Of a stretch of 64,000 nt of DNA, positions 1-10,900 are shown piece after piece (the first letter of the stretch is position 1; each line of letters opens with the position of its first letter). The position numbers were made by a program, and so were the translations under genes. The stretch is from assembly GCA_029948255.1 (NCBI GenBank), contig JALIZF010001813.1:620001-684000 (forward strand). The letters run 5' to 3'. The notes below the pieces were generated by a model. That model was not told the DNA's origin, searched no databases, and worked only from the letters and a program-made list of their open reading frames with translations. Origin of the DNA: Telmatactis stephensoni (Eukaryota > Cnidaria > Anthozoa > Actiniaria > Isophelliidae).

Positions 1-1473
1 AATCCATGACGAAACATGCCTGTAATACATCTTCTTGGAGGAACATAATACCTTAGAAAGAAATTTAATATGTCGTATTTATTATCCATTCTGGTATGCA
101 CCTGCCATAATTTCGGGGAAACATAAGCGATTTCAATACAATAAAACAACCACAATTCATGAATATATATTAAAAAGATATTCTAAACCTACATTTTATC
201 AGAATATAAGCTTGTTGTAAAGATTAAAGCTAAAAATCACAGAAATAAGCTAGATCGAATTCCAGTAAACAACATGCAGTGAACACGTAAACCTCCAGGC
301 GTTCCTCGTAAAATACTTGCGACTCGACTTCTTCTCAATCTGTTTTATTTATTTCAATTCATGTTATTATATTTTTATTTCGTCAAAAACATTTAATTAC
401 GTCCTCTGAAGACTCCTAAAACACAAAACATTATTGATATTGCGATATATTACTCGTTGTTTATTTTCTTAGAATTGGGTACCCTGTGGTACGATTTCGA
501 AATCGTAAAGCGCTTATTTGAGCATGTTCCACCACTCGAATTTTGGGGAACTTTTAGTATGTTAGTAAGTTGACCACTAACTATCTTTTGGCGGTGACAG
601 AAATTCTTTTGCAATTTGTTTGACTTCGACCATATAAATTTCACAGAATGACTGGACTATGTTATAAATGTGTAATACAATGATATAATACAGTTTCCAG
701 TTTCAAGTTCCGTGTTGCTCAGTGTTAGCCTCGATTAGATGTGAGATATTCAAAGAAATCAAGCAAACCCCAGAGGAATTCTAAAGCATTTGCTTTGTTC
801 ATTTGTGTACATTCCACTTATTCCCAACTAGGGTTAATCAATGACACAAAAGAATATATTATGCAGAGTTGATGCTAACACTGAGCAAAATGAACTTGAA
901 ACTGGAGTATTCTTATATTTATCTTAAGTGTGTTTTACAGGTTAAATGAAAACCATTCTAAGGTCAACTATTTTGTGCAGCCTGCTACAATTTTGTTGAC
1001 AATACAGGTATTATAATATATTTTATCAATGCACAATAAATGAAAATGTAATTTTATTATTAGTTAATTTTAATTATTGACCTGAGTAGCTAAAATGTAA
1101 TTTTATTATTAGTTAATTCCATTTTTTGACCAGTAGCTAGCCTGGCTACTCCAAAATTATGTAATTTCAGATAGCTATACAGCAATTCATAGTAATTAGT
1201 ATATCAGCAAAATACAATCAGGAACATGACCACTTAAACATAAGGATTTCTATTAACCTTACTGTATAGTAAAATAAAAAATACGAAACGTTTTCAGGAA
1301 TGATTGCCTTTGAGTTTGATCACAAAATCTTGAGACCAAGAATAAAGAGCTATTATCTGAGCAAGTCTCACAACAATAGAAATCAAATTATCTTCAATCA
1401 CGAGTCAAGCAAACTAATATAAATCAACATCAATAACATTGTACCTGCATCGTAGCGAAATATGTTACGTCAG
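1..1473. other. AT-rich stretch without a recognisable gene
   Basis: I see no reading frame with a recognisable domain and no RNA gene here. The only clear structure is a short tandem duplication: a 27-bp block at 1043-1069 recurs at 1092-1118, followed both times by a related GACC..AGTAGCTA segment, giving a unit of about 49 bp. Short open frames at 35-220 and 450-644 look like chance ORFs in AT-rich DNA. Confidence 0.6.
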
Positions 1474-2148
1474 TCAATGCTGAGCAATTCCAAATGAATT
1501 CCAGTGTCCATAATTAAACGATATTGTGAGTACTTCACTGTTTTTATTGTACTTCCATTGCATTGGGTTTTCATTGCTCACAACGATTTCTTCATAGCTC
1601 CCATCAGGATGCACCTTCTTTAAAAGGTCACCTTGCAGAACCAAGTTACCATCATCATTCATTCTATTAAACACATATTTTACTTTCCTCATATCGGTGA
1701 GACTGACTCTGATAATAGCCCTCGTTTCAGACGAAGTATGACCGAAAGAATTATGTTGAATTACGTTTTTGTAAATAACATCAAAAACTTCATTAGGAAT
1801 TTCCTTAGTGAAGGTGGAAAACCAAGGTGTTATTGTACTTGGTTCTGAGCGAAGTCGTCGTACAATAGACCCGTGTATGTGATGTAGAGTACGCTCTACA
1901 ATCGGCCACAAATCGACTATGGGATGGCAGTCTGCATGTCGAACACTTCCACTATATTTATGGCAAATATCAGCAACAATGCCATCGATTTCACCATATA
2001 TATTCTTCATCATTCTTTTCTGATCCTCATTATCACTGCTTTCTGCCAAAGCATCCAACCTGGATCGAAACAAGTCCCTACGAATCTTCTCCTCGATAAT
2101 GTTTACAGCCGCCATATTGGATTTTATTGTGAATACCCATAGTCCCAA
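1474..2148 (-). CDS. Hypothetical protein, TE accessory-like, C-terminal YG-WN motif
   Basis: An open frame of 224 codons. The first ATG lies at 2148; the second (2115) sits in CAATATGGCGGC, a better start context, so the mature protein may begin there (213 aa). No known domain is recognised. It ends in a motif of the form F-x-Y-G-x-W-N-x-F-x-x-x-Q-H, shared with the C-terminus of the companion gene of transposon E3 (6544-7697), which also ends within one or two residues of the motif. The middle is rich in charged residues and has no membrane segment. The gene is probably the companion gene of a lost or decayed transposon: no transposase is left next to it, and a Helitron fragment begins 40 bp upstream on the other strand. 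Further exons are possible. Function unknown. Confidence 0.5.
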   Translation of the reverse strand: MGLWVFTIKSNMAAVNIIEEKIRRDLFRSRLDALAESSDNEDQKRMMKNIYGEIDGIVADICHKYSGSVRHADCHPIVDLWPIVERTLHHIHGSIVRRLRSEPSTITPWFSTFTKEIPNEVFDVIYKNVIQHNSFGHTSSETRAIIRVSLTDMRKVKYVFNRMNDDGNLVLQGDLLKKVHPDGSYEEIVVSNENPMQWKYNKNSEVLTISFNYGHWNSFGIAQH

Positions 2149-2189
2149 GCGCGCCTAAAATGATCATTGGCAGGGGTGGGTTTGACCCA

Positions 2190-3690
2190 GCGTGGTTACA
2201 ATATAAGAGCTCTGCTTTATCATTGAATGTAAGACCACATAAAGTAATTGAAGCAGCAAATACTCTTTATAGAGATGAGGGTATTATATTTGATAATGAT
2301 TGGCTTAATAGCTACAACAATGAAATTAACCAACATAAAGATGATGACAATATTAGTAGTGAACAATTAGAACCATGTGACAAAGACACCTGCAATGATA
2401 TTGAATCTGAAAAATCAGACAATGAAGATGATTGGGTTGGAGTTGAAGCTGAAATACCAGCTGGTGTTACTGATACCATGTTAACAGCAACTGACTTTTT
2501 AGAAGACAATGAAAGACAGCATATTTTTAATGTTGCACCTGCTGAAGGCAACAGACCATTGAGTGTATTCAGAGATAAGTATTCTGAGGAATTGGCATAT
2601 CCTGGAATATTTCTTGGTCAAGCACGCCCCTAAAATAGAGAAAGGGAAGTTAATGTTAATTAAAGTGATATTTGCAAATCAGAACTGAGAAGGTCAGATA
2701 GAAGGGCTGCAATGTGTGTTGAAAAAATTCTACAAAACAAAAAAGTTGCAAATGAAAATCTTGTTAGGAAAATCTCGGATTGCTCTTAGAAAATGTAAGG
2801 GAAATGATAGAAATCTCAATGCAGGCCAATTAAAACAGCAAGGAGCACTAGACAAGTTAATTCACCTTGATGAAGGTTATACGTTTCTAAAAGCATTAAG
2901 AGGCTCATTTGTTTGCAATGATCAGGCAGTTAGGTTATGCTTCTTTGTTATGTAGTTTTTCATCAGCAGAAACACAATGGTTACATTTACTTAGAATACT
3001 TGGCCAGCTTGTTGATCATAAGGAAAATAGTGATGATCACCTAGAATCCCTTAACTGGGAAGAAAAGTGTCGTTTGATACAAAGTGGTCCTGTCACATGT
3101 GCAAGACATTTTGATTATCAAGTCAATCAATTTGTGACACACTTCCTCTTGAGTTCTGCTGAGCCATTAGGCAAAATATCTGACTGGTTCTATCGTGTTG
3201 AATATCAGCAGAGAGGATCACCTCATATACATATGTTAATATGGCTTCAAGGAGCACCAGAATTTCAATTAGATAGTGATGCAAAAGTGGTAGAGTTAAT
3301 TGATAAAATAATTACTTGTCAAAAGCCAATAGATAATCCTGAACTGCTGAATCTAGTCAACAGGCAAGTTCATAGACATCCACATACTTGTCGGAAAAAT
3401 ACCAAAAGTGAATGTAGATTTAATTACCCACAGCCTCCTTGAGACAGACAATGATTCTTTATCCGCTAGACACTGATATGCCACAAAATGAAGTAAAAAT
3501 GCATAAAGAAGCATGGAAAACTATCAAAAAGCATCTAGATGATCAGAAGGAAGGTGAAGATATTTCCTTTGATCAGCTCCTGCTGAATTTCAACATCACG
3601 GAAGAAAACTATGTACTTGCTATAAGTTCATCACTTAAAACACCTGCTGTGTTCTTGAAAAGAAATCCAAATGAATTAAGAATTAACATA
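2190..3690 (+). pseudogene. Helitron Rep region, copy 1 (broken)
   Basis: This matches the minus-strand Helitron at 37115-41278 block for block: an acidic linker, the region ending in GIFLGQARP, and the HUH Rep region with the metal-binding H-I-H in GSPHIHMLIW near 3220. It then continues through a Cys/His segment (HTCRKN...CRFNYPQPP). Breaks are visible. A TAA stands in frame at about 2631, the frame shifts near 2700 and 2910-2950, and a TGA at 3440 sits where the other copy reads through. The 5' part (OTU, 2A-like) and the helicase are absent. The right end is cut near 3690 by a retroelement tail. It is a dead fragment of a rolling-circle transposon; the family assignment is secure from the Rep motif. 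Confidence 0.85.
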
Positions 3691-3850
3691 ATAATAATGA
3701 TTATAATAATAATCGTTTATTCACACCATTGTTTTACAACTAAAATACATAGAGAGAGAGAGAGAGAGAGAGAGAGAATAAGTGAAGAGTTGTTCTGTCC
3801 AACGATGCACTCCCAGTAAAAGGATCCTTGAGGATTCACAGTCTGCACTT
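3690..3850 (-). repeat. Retroelement 3' tail with TTA/ATT repeats and a (GA)n tract
   Basis: On the minus strand the sequence ends in TGTGAATAAACG followed by (ATT)-type repeats, the usual look of a CR1/L2-like non-LTR element 3' end. A pure (AG)n run lies at 3751-3777. Only the tail is present, abutting the broken Helitron, so the clade is a guess. Confidence 0.4.
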
Positions 3851-3856
3851 CATAGA

Positions 3857-4130
3857 AATATCTTGAATTTAGTTGAAAGAGAAGGCAGGCAACTTCTAAT
3901 GTCCTATAAAAATTTAATAAACGTTTCGACCTTCGGTCTTCTTCAGTAAAAGTAAAATTAAATAAGGTAAAATAAAACTATTAAAAATATGTACAAGGTA
4001 AAAGAAGGGGATGGTGAATGGCACAAAATGCAAGGTCTATTTATACAATTTAAGTCATTAATATTCAATTTCAAAAAAAAACGTGGGAATGAACCACTTA
4101 TTTTGCAAAGGGAGCTAAAATTAAAATTAA
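3857..4130 (-). mobile_element. Penelope-like element, 3' part (3' UTR and terminal repeat)
   Basis: Positions 3857-4072 match 19870-20087 in inverted orientation, including the hammerhead-like core and the block reading TATAAATAGACCTTGC on the minus strand. Positions 4073-4130 continue as the 3' UTR of the GIY-YIG reading frame that stops at 19359. The two parts of the PLE are separated by transposon E1, which inserted at TTAA 4127-4130. Joined in thought across E1, the order on the minus strand is inverted terminal copy, truncated ORF, 3' UTR, terminal copy, which is the partly inverted layout known for PLEs. Confidence 0.75.
3923..3946 (-). ncRNA. Hammerhead-like ribozyme core in the PLE terminal repeat
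   Basis: The minus strand reads CTGAAGA, then a GACC/GGTC stem with a GAA loop, then GAAAC. This fits the hammerhead plan CTGANGA - stem II - GAAA, with A at the variable position. PLE terminal repeats are known to carry minimal hammerheads. Cleavage activity is not shown; helix III would be very short or formed between two copies. Confidence 0.5.
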
Positions 4131-4385
4131 GGTATTAGGACTGGCTAAAATGGGTGTCATTTGAAAAAATATATAAAAATAACTATAGGTAACACAACTT
4201 TGACACAGCCATAATCAGTTACTACATTGATTTTTCTACCCAAAAAATGTTTTAAAGGGTGTGAAAATTCACAGCTAAGGTGTCAAAAAAACCAGGAAAC
4301 CCAGGCATTTAAATTCTTTTTCTTTAAATATTTCTTGAAATAATTAAGTTTTGATGGTTAACTTATTCCTACTTGTAATTTAGAC

Positions 4386-4520
4386 TATAAAGAAAGTTTC
4401 GACCGCAGCCCAAAATGAAAGCAATTTTTTACGAGATGTGAGTACTGATTAACTTTTGACTTGCCAAAAAAATCAGCGAAACGTTGTATAACTTTGGGCT
4501 GCGGTGATAATTTTCTTTAG
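4386..4520. repeat. Short imperfect inverted repeat (MITE-like) in the E1 5' region
   Basis: Arms at about 4386-4415 and 4491-4520 share ACCGCAGCCCAAA and AAAGAAA in inverted orientation, around a 75-bp middle. It could be a small MITE or part of the E1 subterminal region. No target duplication is clear. Confidence 0.45.
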
Positions 4521-4957
4521 ACACCATGTTAAGTCTGTGTCAAATTTCGTAGTCATTAAGAAAGTTTAAGGCATCGTTCTGTAGGAAATACTTCGCTTCA
4601 ATGTGCTTTCCAGTTGAAAATTAACCTATAACTCGTATATTTTGTAACACAAACATCCGCCATTTTGAATTTACACTTGGAAGTCGATGTCCAGTCGTTT
4701 TGAACACAAACTGGATCGATAACTGTGCGTGGGGTGCCGAGAATGTCGGGAAAACAGTCGAAATGTTGGCGAACGTGGCCGAAGCTTCCTCGAGGATGTA
4801 AACAGTGACGTAATCCGTAGCAACGGCTGTGTGAGCATGCGTAAAGCACAGAGGTAACACGAAACCGGACATCGCGCTCGTTTCAAGTGTCACTGTTTTC
4901 AAAGCTTTATATCTTGTTAGTTGTCGAGTTTCTTATGAAAATACAATGTTTTAAGCA

Positions 4958-7900
4958 ATGTCTTATGATAGCAAAGCGTCTTCTATAGAGGGACACAGCA
5001 TTCGTGGTATTGGAAATGCTTCTAGACTGTCATTGTGTAATGATGACCTTGTAAAAAGTGGTTGGACCGTAGACACGTACGGCAAAGGCTTCAGATGGAC
5101 GAACAAGTTTGGAAAGAAGTTTTATACTTCAAAGGCTGTTCAAGAGTTTCTTCAAAGCGAACATTCCACCGAACCTGAAGCAGATGATTCTGATATGGAC
5201 TATTTTCCTTCACCTGAAAAGCTACCGAAGCGGTGAGTGAGCATAAGTTATTTGTTTCCATAAAGCAGTCAGCACAGCTATTTGCCTCAAATTATGCTTT
5301 TGAGAAATCAAGAAGTGAACTTTGATAATTAATGTAGATTCATGGAAAGTATGTTGTTTATTGAAAGGGTTTTATGTGGGAAATGTGGAAGTTTTATGTG
5401 GGGCTTGAATGAACTCTTGAAAATTGACATTAGAGACTTAGCCACTTAGGCTAAGGCATCGAGCTTTTGTTGTGTTGAATCCAGTGTCTAAATCTAATAT
5501 AAATAAGAGGTATAAACCTCAGTTAGAATTAACTTTATCAATTTTAGATGGGTTCGATACTGCATCCAGCAGTTTTTATGCACAAAATGCAAGAACTGAA
5601 CTGGGCTTTACTAACAGATGCTTTACAAATCTCTATTCTCTTGATATCTGAGATATTGCCTAGAAATGCTCATTTTCAGAAAAAAATCTCTCATAAACTT
5701 TATTATCATATTTGCGAAGAAAAAAAATGAATGGTTTACAATTGAGAAGAAACGAAAACATATAATATTAATCTCTTGCACAATCTTGCAATGTTCTATT
5801 TTGTATCAGCAAACTTATCTATGTTATATTTTTATGATTCAGGGTCATGGAGAGTCAAAGTATTAAGAACCCAATTGAACTTCCATCAAACTACTACATT
5901 GGGATGACATCACAGTTACAGGAGTTTGTGAATCAAATAAACCTAACCCATAAGTGCACTGTTGAAGAGGGATGTTCAGGTATGACTCCTATTTAATTAT
6001 ATATAGACATGATAATAGATATTATTATATTCAAGACCAATGAATATGAGCAAACTCGAACCCTGATTTGCTACTCTACTAGGTTGTCAGCTCATATCCT
6101 TTGGATAAAGAAAAAGAAAATGGTAATGAGATTTGGCAAATTACTTTGGAAATAGCTAGAAAATAAAACAAAATTCCTGATAGTTTAAAATCCATTGGTT
6201 GTGAATATAATAGAACAATTATTTCACTCAATCTCATCTCATTTGATTTTATATGGAAGTGATAATAGATATTATTATATTTACAACCAATGGATGTGAG
6301 CAAACTTTAACCCTGATTTGCTACTCTACTACTAGGCTGTCAGCTCAACCTGTGAGTAGAGAAAAACAAAACGGCAATGAGATTTGGCAAATTACCTGAT
6401 GAATTGGCTTCCACATACATTTTTAATTACAGTCAAACCAGCTCATGCGTCACGCCGGGCCCGAGAGAGTCTGAAACCGACACAGTTCGCCATTCTTTTA
6501 CGTCAGCGGCTTCTCGCGCAAACTTATTGATTTTGTTTTCAAAATGGCGGCCCGAAAGCTTAGTAGGGAGGAAGTTTTGAGGTTAGTTTTAGAGGAGGAA
6601 GATGAGGAAGGTAGCCAGGTAGATGAAGAAGGTGAAGAAGAAGATATAAAAGACTTACTGGAGGATAATCAAGATAGATTAGATCAGTGGATTTCTTTGT
6701 TTGATGGAGGTGAAGGCTGCGACAATTGCTTTTTCAAGGAAAATGTAAAACAAGCTGTTATACCCGTCTTCCGGCAATCGTTTGTTGAAAGAGAACCGTC
6801 TGAAAAAGGTTTGTTTTACTATAATTTCATTGTGAAGAGTATGTTTTACTATAATTTCATTGTGAAGAGTATTATTATTGTGTTCTATTTTGCAACGATC
6901 TCGAAAGAGATCAATTTTATGCAATTATTTTTGTTGAGAGCTGATTAAAAATAACTTAAATAAATTTTAGTATAAAATCGTCTCGCTTACTTTATCAGGA
7001 CAACAAGCTAAGGTACATGATTTTGGAATTCTTTGCTTTCTGCATTGAACAGCGTCCCCAAATTATTATACTGCAGCATACAAACAAAAATAGCTATTTT
7101 TGCTGTAGAAAAATCTGATTTTTTCAGAGTATGTGTAATCCATAGACTGTTATGACTGTGATCTACAATCAGAACTAGTTATGACTTAAATCTGCTTAAA
7201 ATACAGATGCTGCTCATCATTTGAGGTCCATGACCCTGGCTGTTGGGACAGTGTTAGACCAAGAGTCAAGACTCTGGCTGAATGCCATTCAGAGGAGATT
7301 GGTGGGAAGAGTGTCAATAAGGAAACCCTACTATGGTGAAATTAGCAGGAACATCCCCTATGGCATTTTTACCTCACTACGGCAAGTTGTAAAGCAGTTA
7401 CAATTTAAGGAACCCTACTGTTATGTGGCATCTAACAGAAAGGGAGAAGTGATTTCTTTCACCTCAAAGAACTTGATCCAGAGATTGTTTTCACTTTTGT
7501 CTGGGTTAAGTGTAAAGGAAGTTAAGAAATTACTTTCCAGGAAAATCTTGAAAGGCAACAGATGCAACCACAAAGTCAAAGTAATTGTTTCAAAGCAGAA
7601 AGACTTTGCATTTGTATACAAGAAAAGAAGTGGCCAAATCTCTGTACAATTTCATTATGGAGAGTGGAATGTATTCGATTGCCCCCAACACTTTTAATTG
7701 CCTATATATTGCTATAGAGGGATTTCACGGCAGCCATGTTTGTGGTCAAAATAACAGAGCTTTTTTCCCAAGAGAAATAAAATCTTTTGTCATTCAAAAA
7801 CTTTCTATTGTACTTGCCAACAAACATGGTTGTCATGAAATCATGACAGAAATGTCCAGTTACACCCAATTTCAAAATGTGTTGTGGATGCCATCAATCA

Positions 7901-10900
7901 AATCTTTATTGAACTGCCTTGTTTTTCAAAATATTTCTTTTTGAAACTTCCATTAATGGTGATTAAATTTGGAGAGGGTAGCTGAGGGGAATCCGCCAAA
8001 ATGAGTACTTTCTCTTCCAGTCCCCCTCCCCCTCTGAAAAATTAATGACCAACCCCTGACAGCCTATGAGACTAACACTTGATCATCTTCTATCTGGTTG
8101 CCATAACAACATAGGTAGCATAATCTAGGCCTTACAAAACAGCTTTCAGCCAAAGAACAGCTTGAAGTCATGTATGGAATATTATCATGAACAATTTTCA
8201 GAATACTAAATTAAATTTGGCTGATAAATAGAGACTGTTTGGTAGGAAAAACATCCTTAATTATTAGTAAAAGTCAATGAAATATCTTAACTTTCTAGAC
8301 ATTTTAAATGAAAAAAAAAACAAAAAACATGTAAACACTATGAAATTCAAAATTAAAATATTTGTTCTGATAGTCCTTGTGTTTGAACTTCAGCTCTGAT
8401 TTGGTGACAGATAACACTTTTTCCATGTATAAGGACAGAGTCTTTATTTAACAAACCCGCAGACCACAATCATTGTTTTTAGACACAATATGGAGTCAGT
8501 AGACCTCACTCTTGTGCAATGTTGAATTACAGACCACATTACATACTTTGTTTGAATCATGTTTTATAATATAACTTAAAGTGAAATGTGGCCTGTAATG
8601 ACAACAAACTATTCAATTCTTGAAGGTCAGTGACCTAATTGGAACAAAAATGAAGCCCATTTCCATGTAGGCCCAGCTCAAGTACACACAAGCCTAATCA
8701 TATCTACATGAGAAATTCATGTGAAGTGAAGTTTAGTTTGACCTGAGCCTTACTCATTGCACTTAGAGTGATTTTCATTTGACCATGAAGGAATAGACAA
8801 ACTTATAGTTGGCAGTAGACTCTAAAGCCATTGTTTTCTTTTGTTTCTTCTCAACTACTACTAACTAAATTAGTCATTTTTCTTTCACGGTCAAATGAAA
8901 ATCACTCTAGCTAATTTGAAAGAACATGTACAACAGATAAACACAAAACATTTTATTACATAATTCATGTGTAATGGTCTACAAATCAAAGAAATGAGGC
9001 AAAAACAATTTCACAGGTTTATGTTTTTCTCATTTACATACAAATTTTGTCACCTATTTAATTGCCTATTGACAATCGAAGACTGCAAGAGACATATTAC
9101 ACAGTGGTACAATTTTCTGTGTTTTCTTCTGTTCTGCACTCATGAATATTTATGTATGTGGTAAAGTGAAAAAATGAATTTGAGTTTGATTTACCAGCAT
9201 CCTTGGCAGTCTTTTAATGTCAATTGGCAATAGTCAACTGGTTTTTTTTTTGTTTTTTTTTTGAAATAATTGTATATGCAGTAAAACATATGGAAACATT
9301 AATGGCAAGTTATTCCCAACCTATGTGTACAGAACCTAGAACCTATATACATGTATATTATATTACAGTATAATATTACTGTATTTCCAACATGTGCAGT
9401 AGCACTGGTTATATTATAAGATGTTTTCACATTACTGTATTTCCAACATGTGCAGTAGCACTGGTTATATTATAAGATGTTTTCACATTACTGTATTTCC
9501 AACATGTGCAGTAGCACTGGTTATATTATAAGATGTTTTCACATTACTGTATTTCCAACATGTGCAGTAGCACTGGTTATATTATAAGATGTTTTCACAT
9601 TACTGTATTTCCAACATGTGCAGTAGCACTGGTTATATTATAACATGTTTTCACATTACTGTATTTCCAACATGTGCAGTGGCACTGGTTATATTATAAC
9701 ATGTTTTCACATTACTGTATTTCCAACATGTGCAGTAGCACTGGTTATATTATAGAGTGATTGCACTTAATCTGTGAAATAGTACTAGCTTCATATTACA
9801 AAGTAGCTCTATTAAACAATGGAAAAGAAAGGGTTTTTTGATTATGTAGTACTATTTATATTTTGTACTTTGTCACGGGTTAAGTGCAATCACTCTATCA
9901 TGTTATCATATTAGTGTTTTCCAACATGTGCAGTAGCACTTACGACTGGTTATATTTTTTACGGTATCAGATTACTGATTATAGAGTGGTTTTCATTGAC
10001 GTGTAAATAAAAAAATCAGCATTAAACTGCTAAAAACAGTAAATTCCATTTTTAGACAGAGTCTAACTGCCTCCCTATATAAACATAAACAATGCAGAAA
10101 GTATAAGTCTGTGAAAACCACTCTAACAGGTTCTATGCAAGTACTGTTTGGTAGGGAAAAAGTATCCTTATAAAAAGGCAAAAGAAAAAATGGAATTTCA
10201 ATGTATTTTAGAGCAGACAAAATGAAAAATCACATTTTTTTTCAGAGAAAATTATTGCTGAATGTCCATTAAGAATACATGTAACAGTCAATCATTGCAT
10301 TTGGGGAGTTAACATGCTCACCAGCCCTTATAGGTTTTAAACATATCAAGCAACTTACCCTGTCTATTGCACTCAAGAATTCCAGCTCTAATTTGGTGAC
10401 TGCAATAATAACACTTATTGTCGTTTGGATCTTTATCAAACCCACAGTAGCAGAATCCTGGTTTCGAGACACGGCTAGGAACATACGTCAGACCTGATGA
10501 AGTTACTGGGGATACTTTGTTACTACCATGTTCACGTAGCCACAATAAAGAAATGTGCTCATGCATGAATATCTGTTCCCACCTGTTGTGAAAATGGGTG
10601 TTTTGGCTGTACCTTGCAATGGACACATGTTTGGCCTCCCTACCCTCCATTGAATTCAGCCCCAACCCCAAATTGTACTTTGCCTTCATGTCCTTGGTGT
10701 GTGCTGGAATGATAAATCCAAGTGTCCATACTGAAGGATGAAAATCAAAGTTAAGCAAATAAACTCTAAAAAAAATGCTACATAGTTCTTTAAGTTTACT
10801 CACCTCTTCATCTGTGATTTCAACTCTGTTAAACAATGAAATACAGTCTCTCAATGTCAGACACAAAAATGCTAGTAAATGGAGTCGTACCATTTCCTTG

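Larger units (their letters stand above)
7698..10317. other. E3 interior without genes (MITEs and minisatellite)
   Basis: This 2.6-kb gap between the convergent E3 genes has no credible reading frame. It holds three MITEs, a 56-bp minisatellite and, at about 8388-8490, a decayed duplicate of the 3' coding region of the transposase gene near 10370-10490. Both stretches share CAGCTCT.ATTTGGTGAC and a later AACCC.CAG block. Confidence 0.6.

Noticed and set aside
7585..7944. 119-codon plus frame overlapping the end of the E3 companion gene
   Set aside because: It runs mostly in another frame of exon 2 and its 3' UTR, with no domain.
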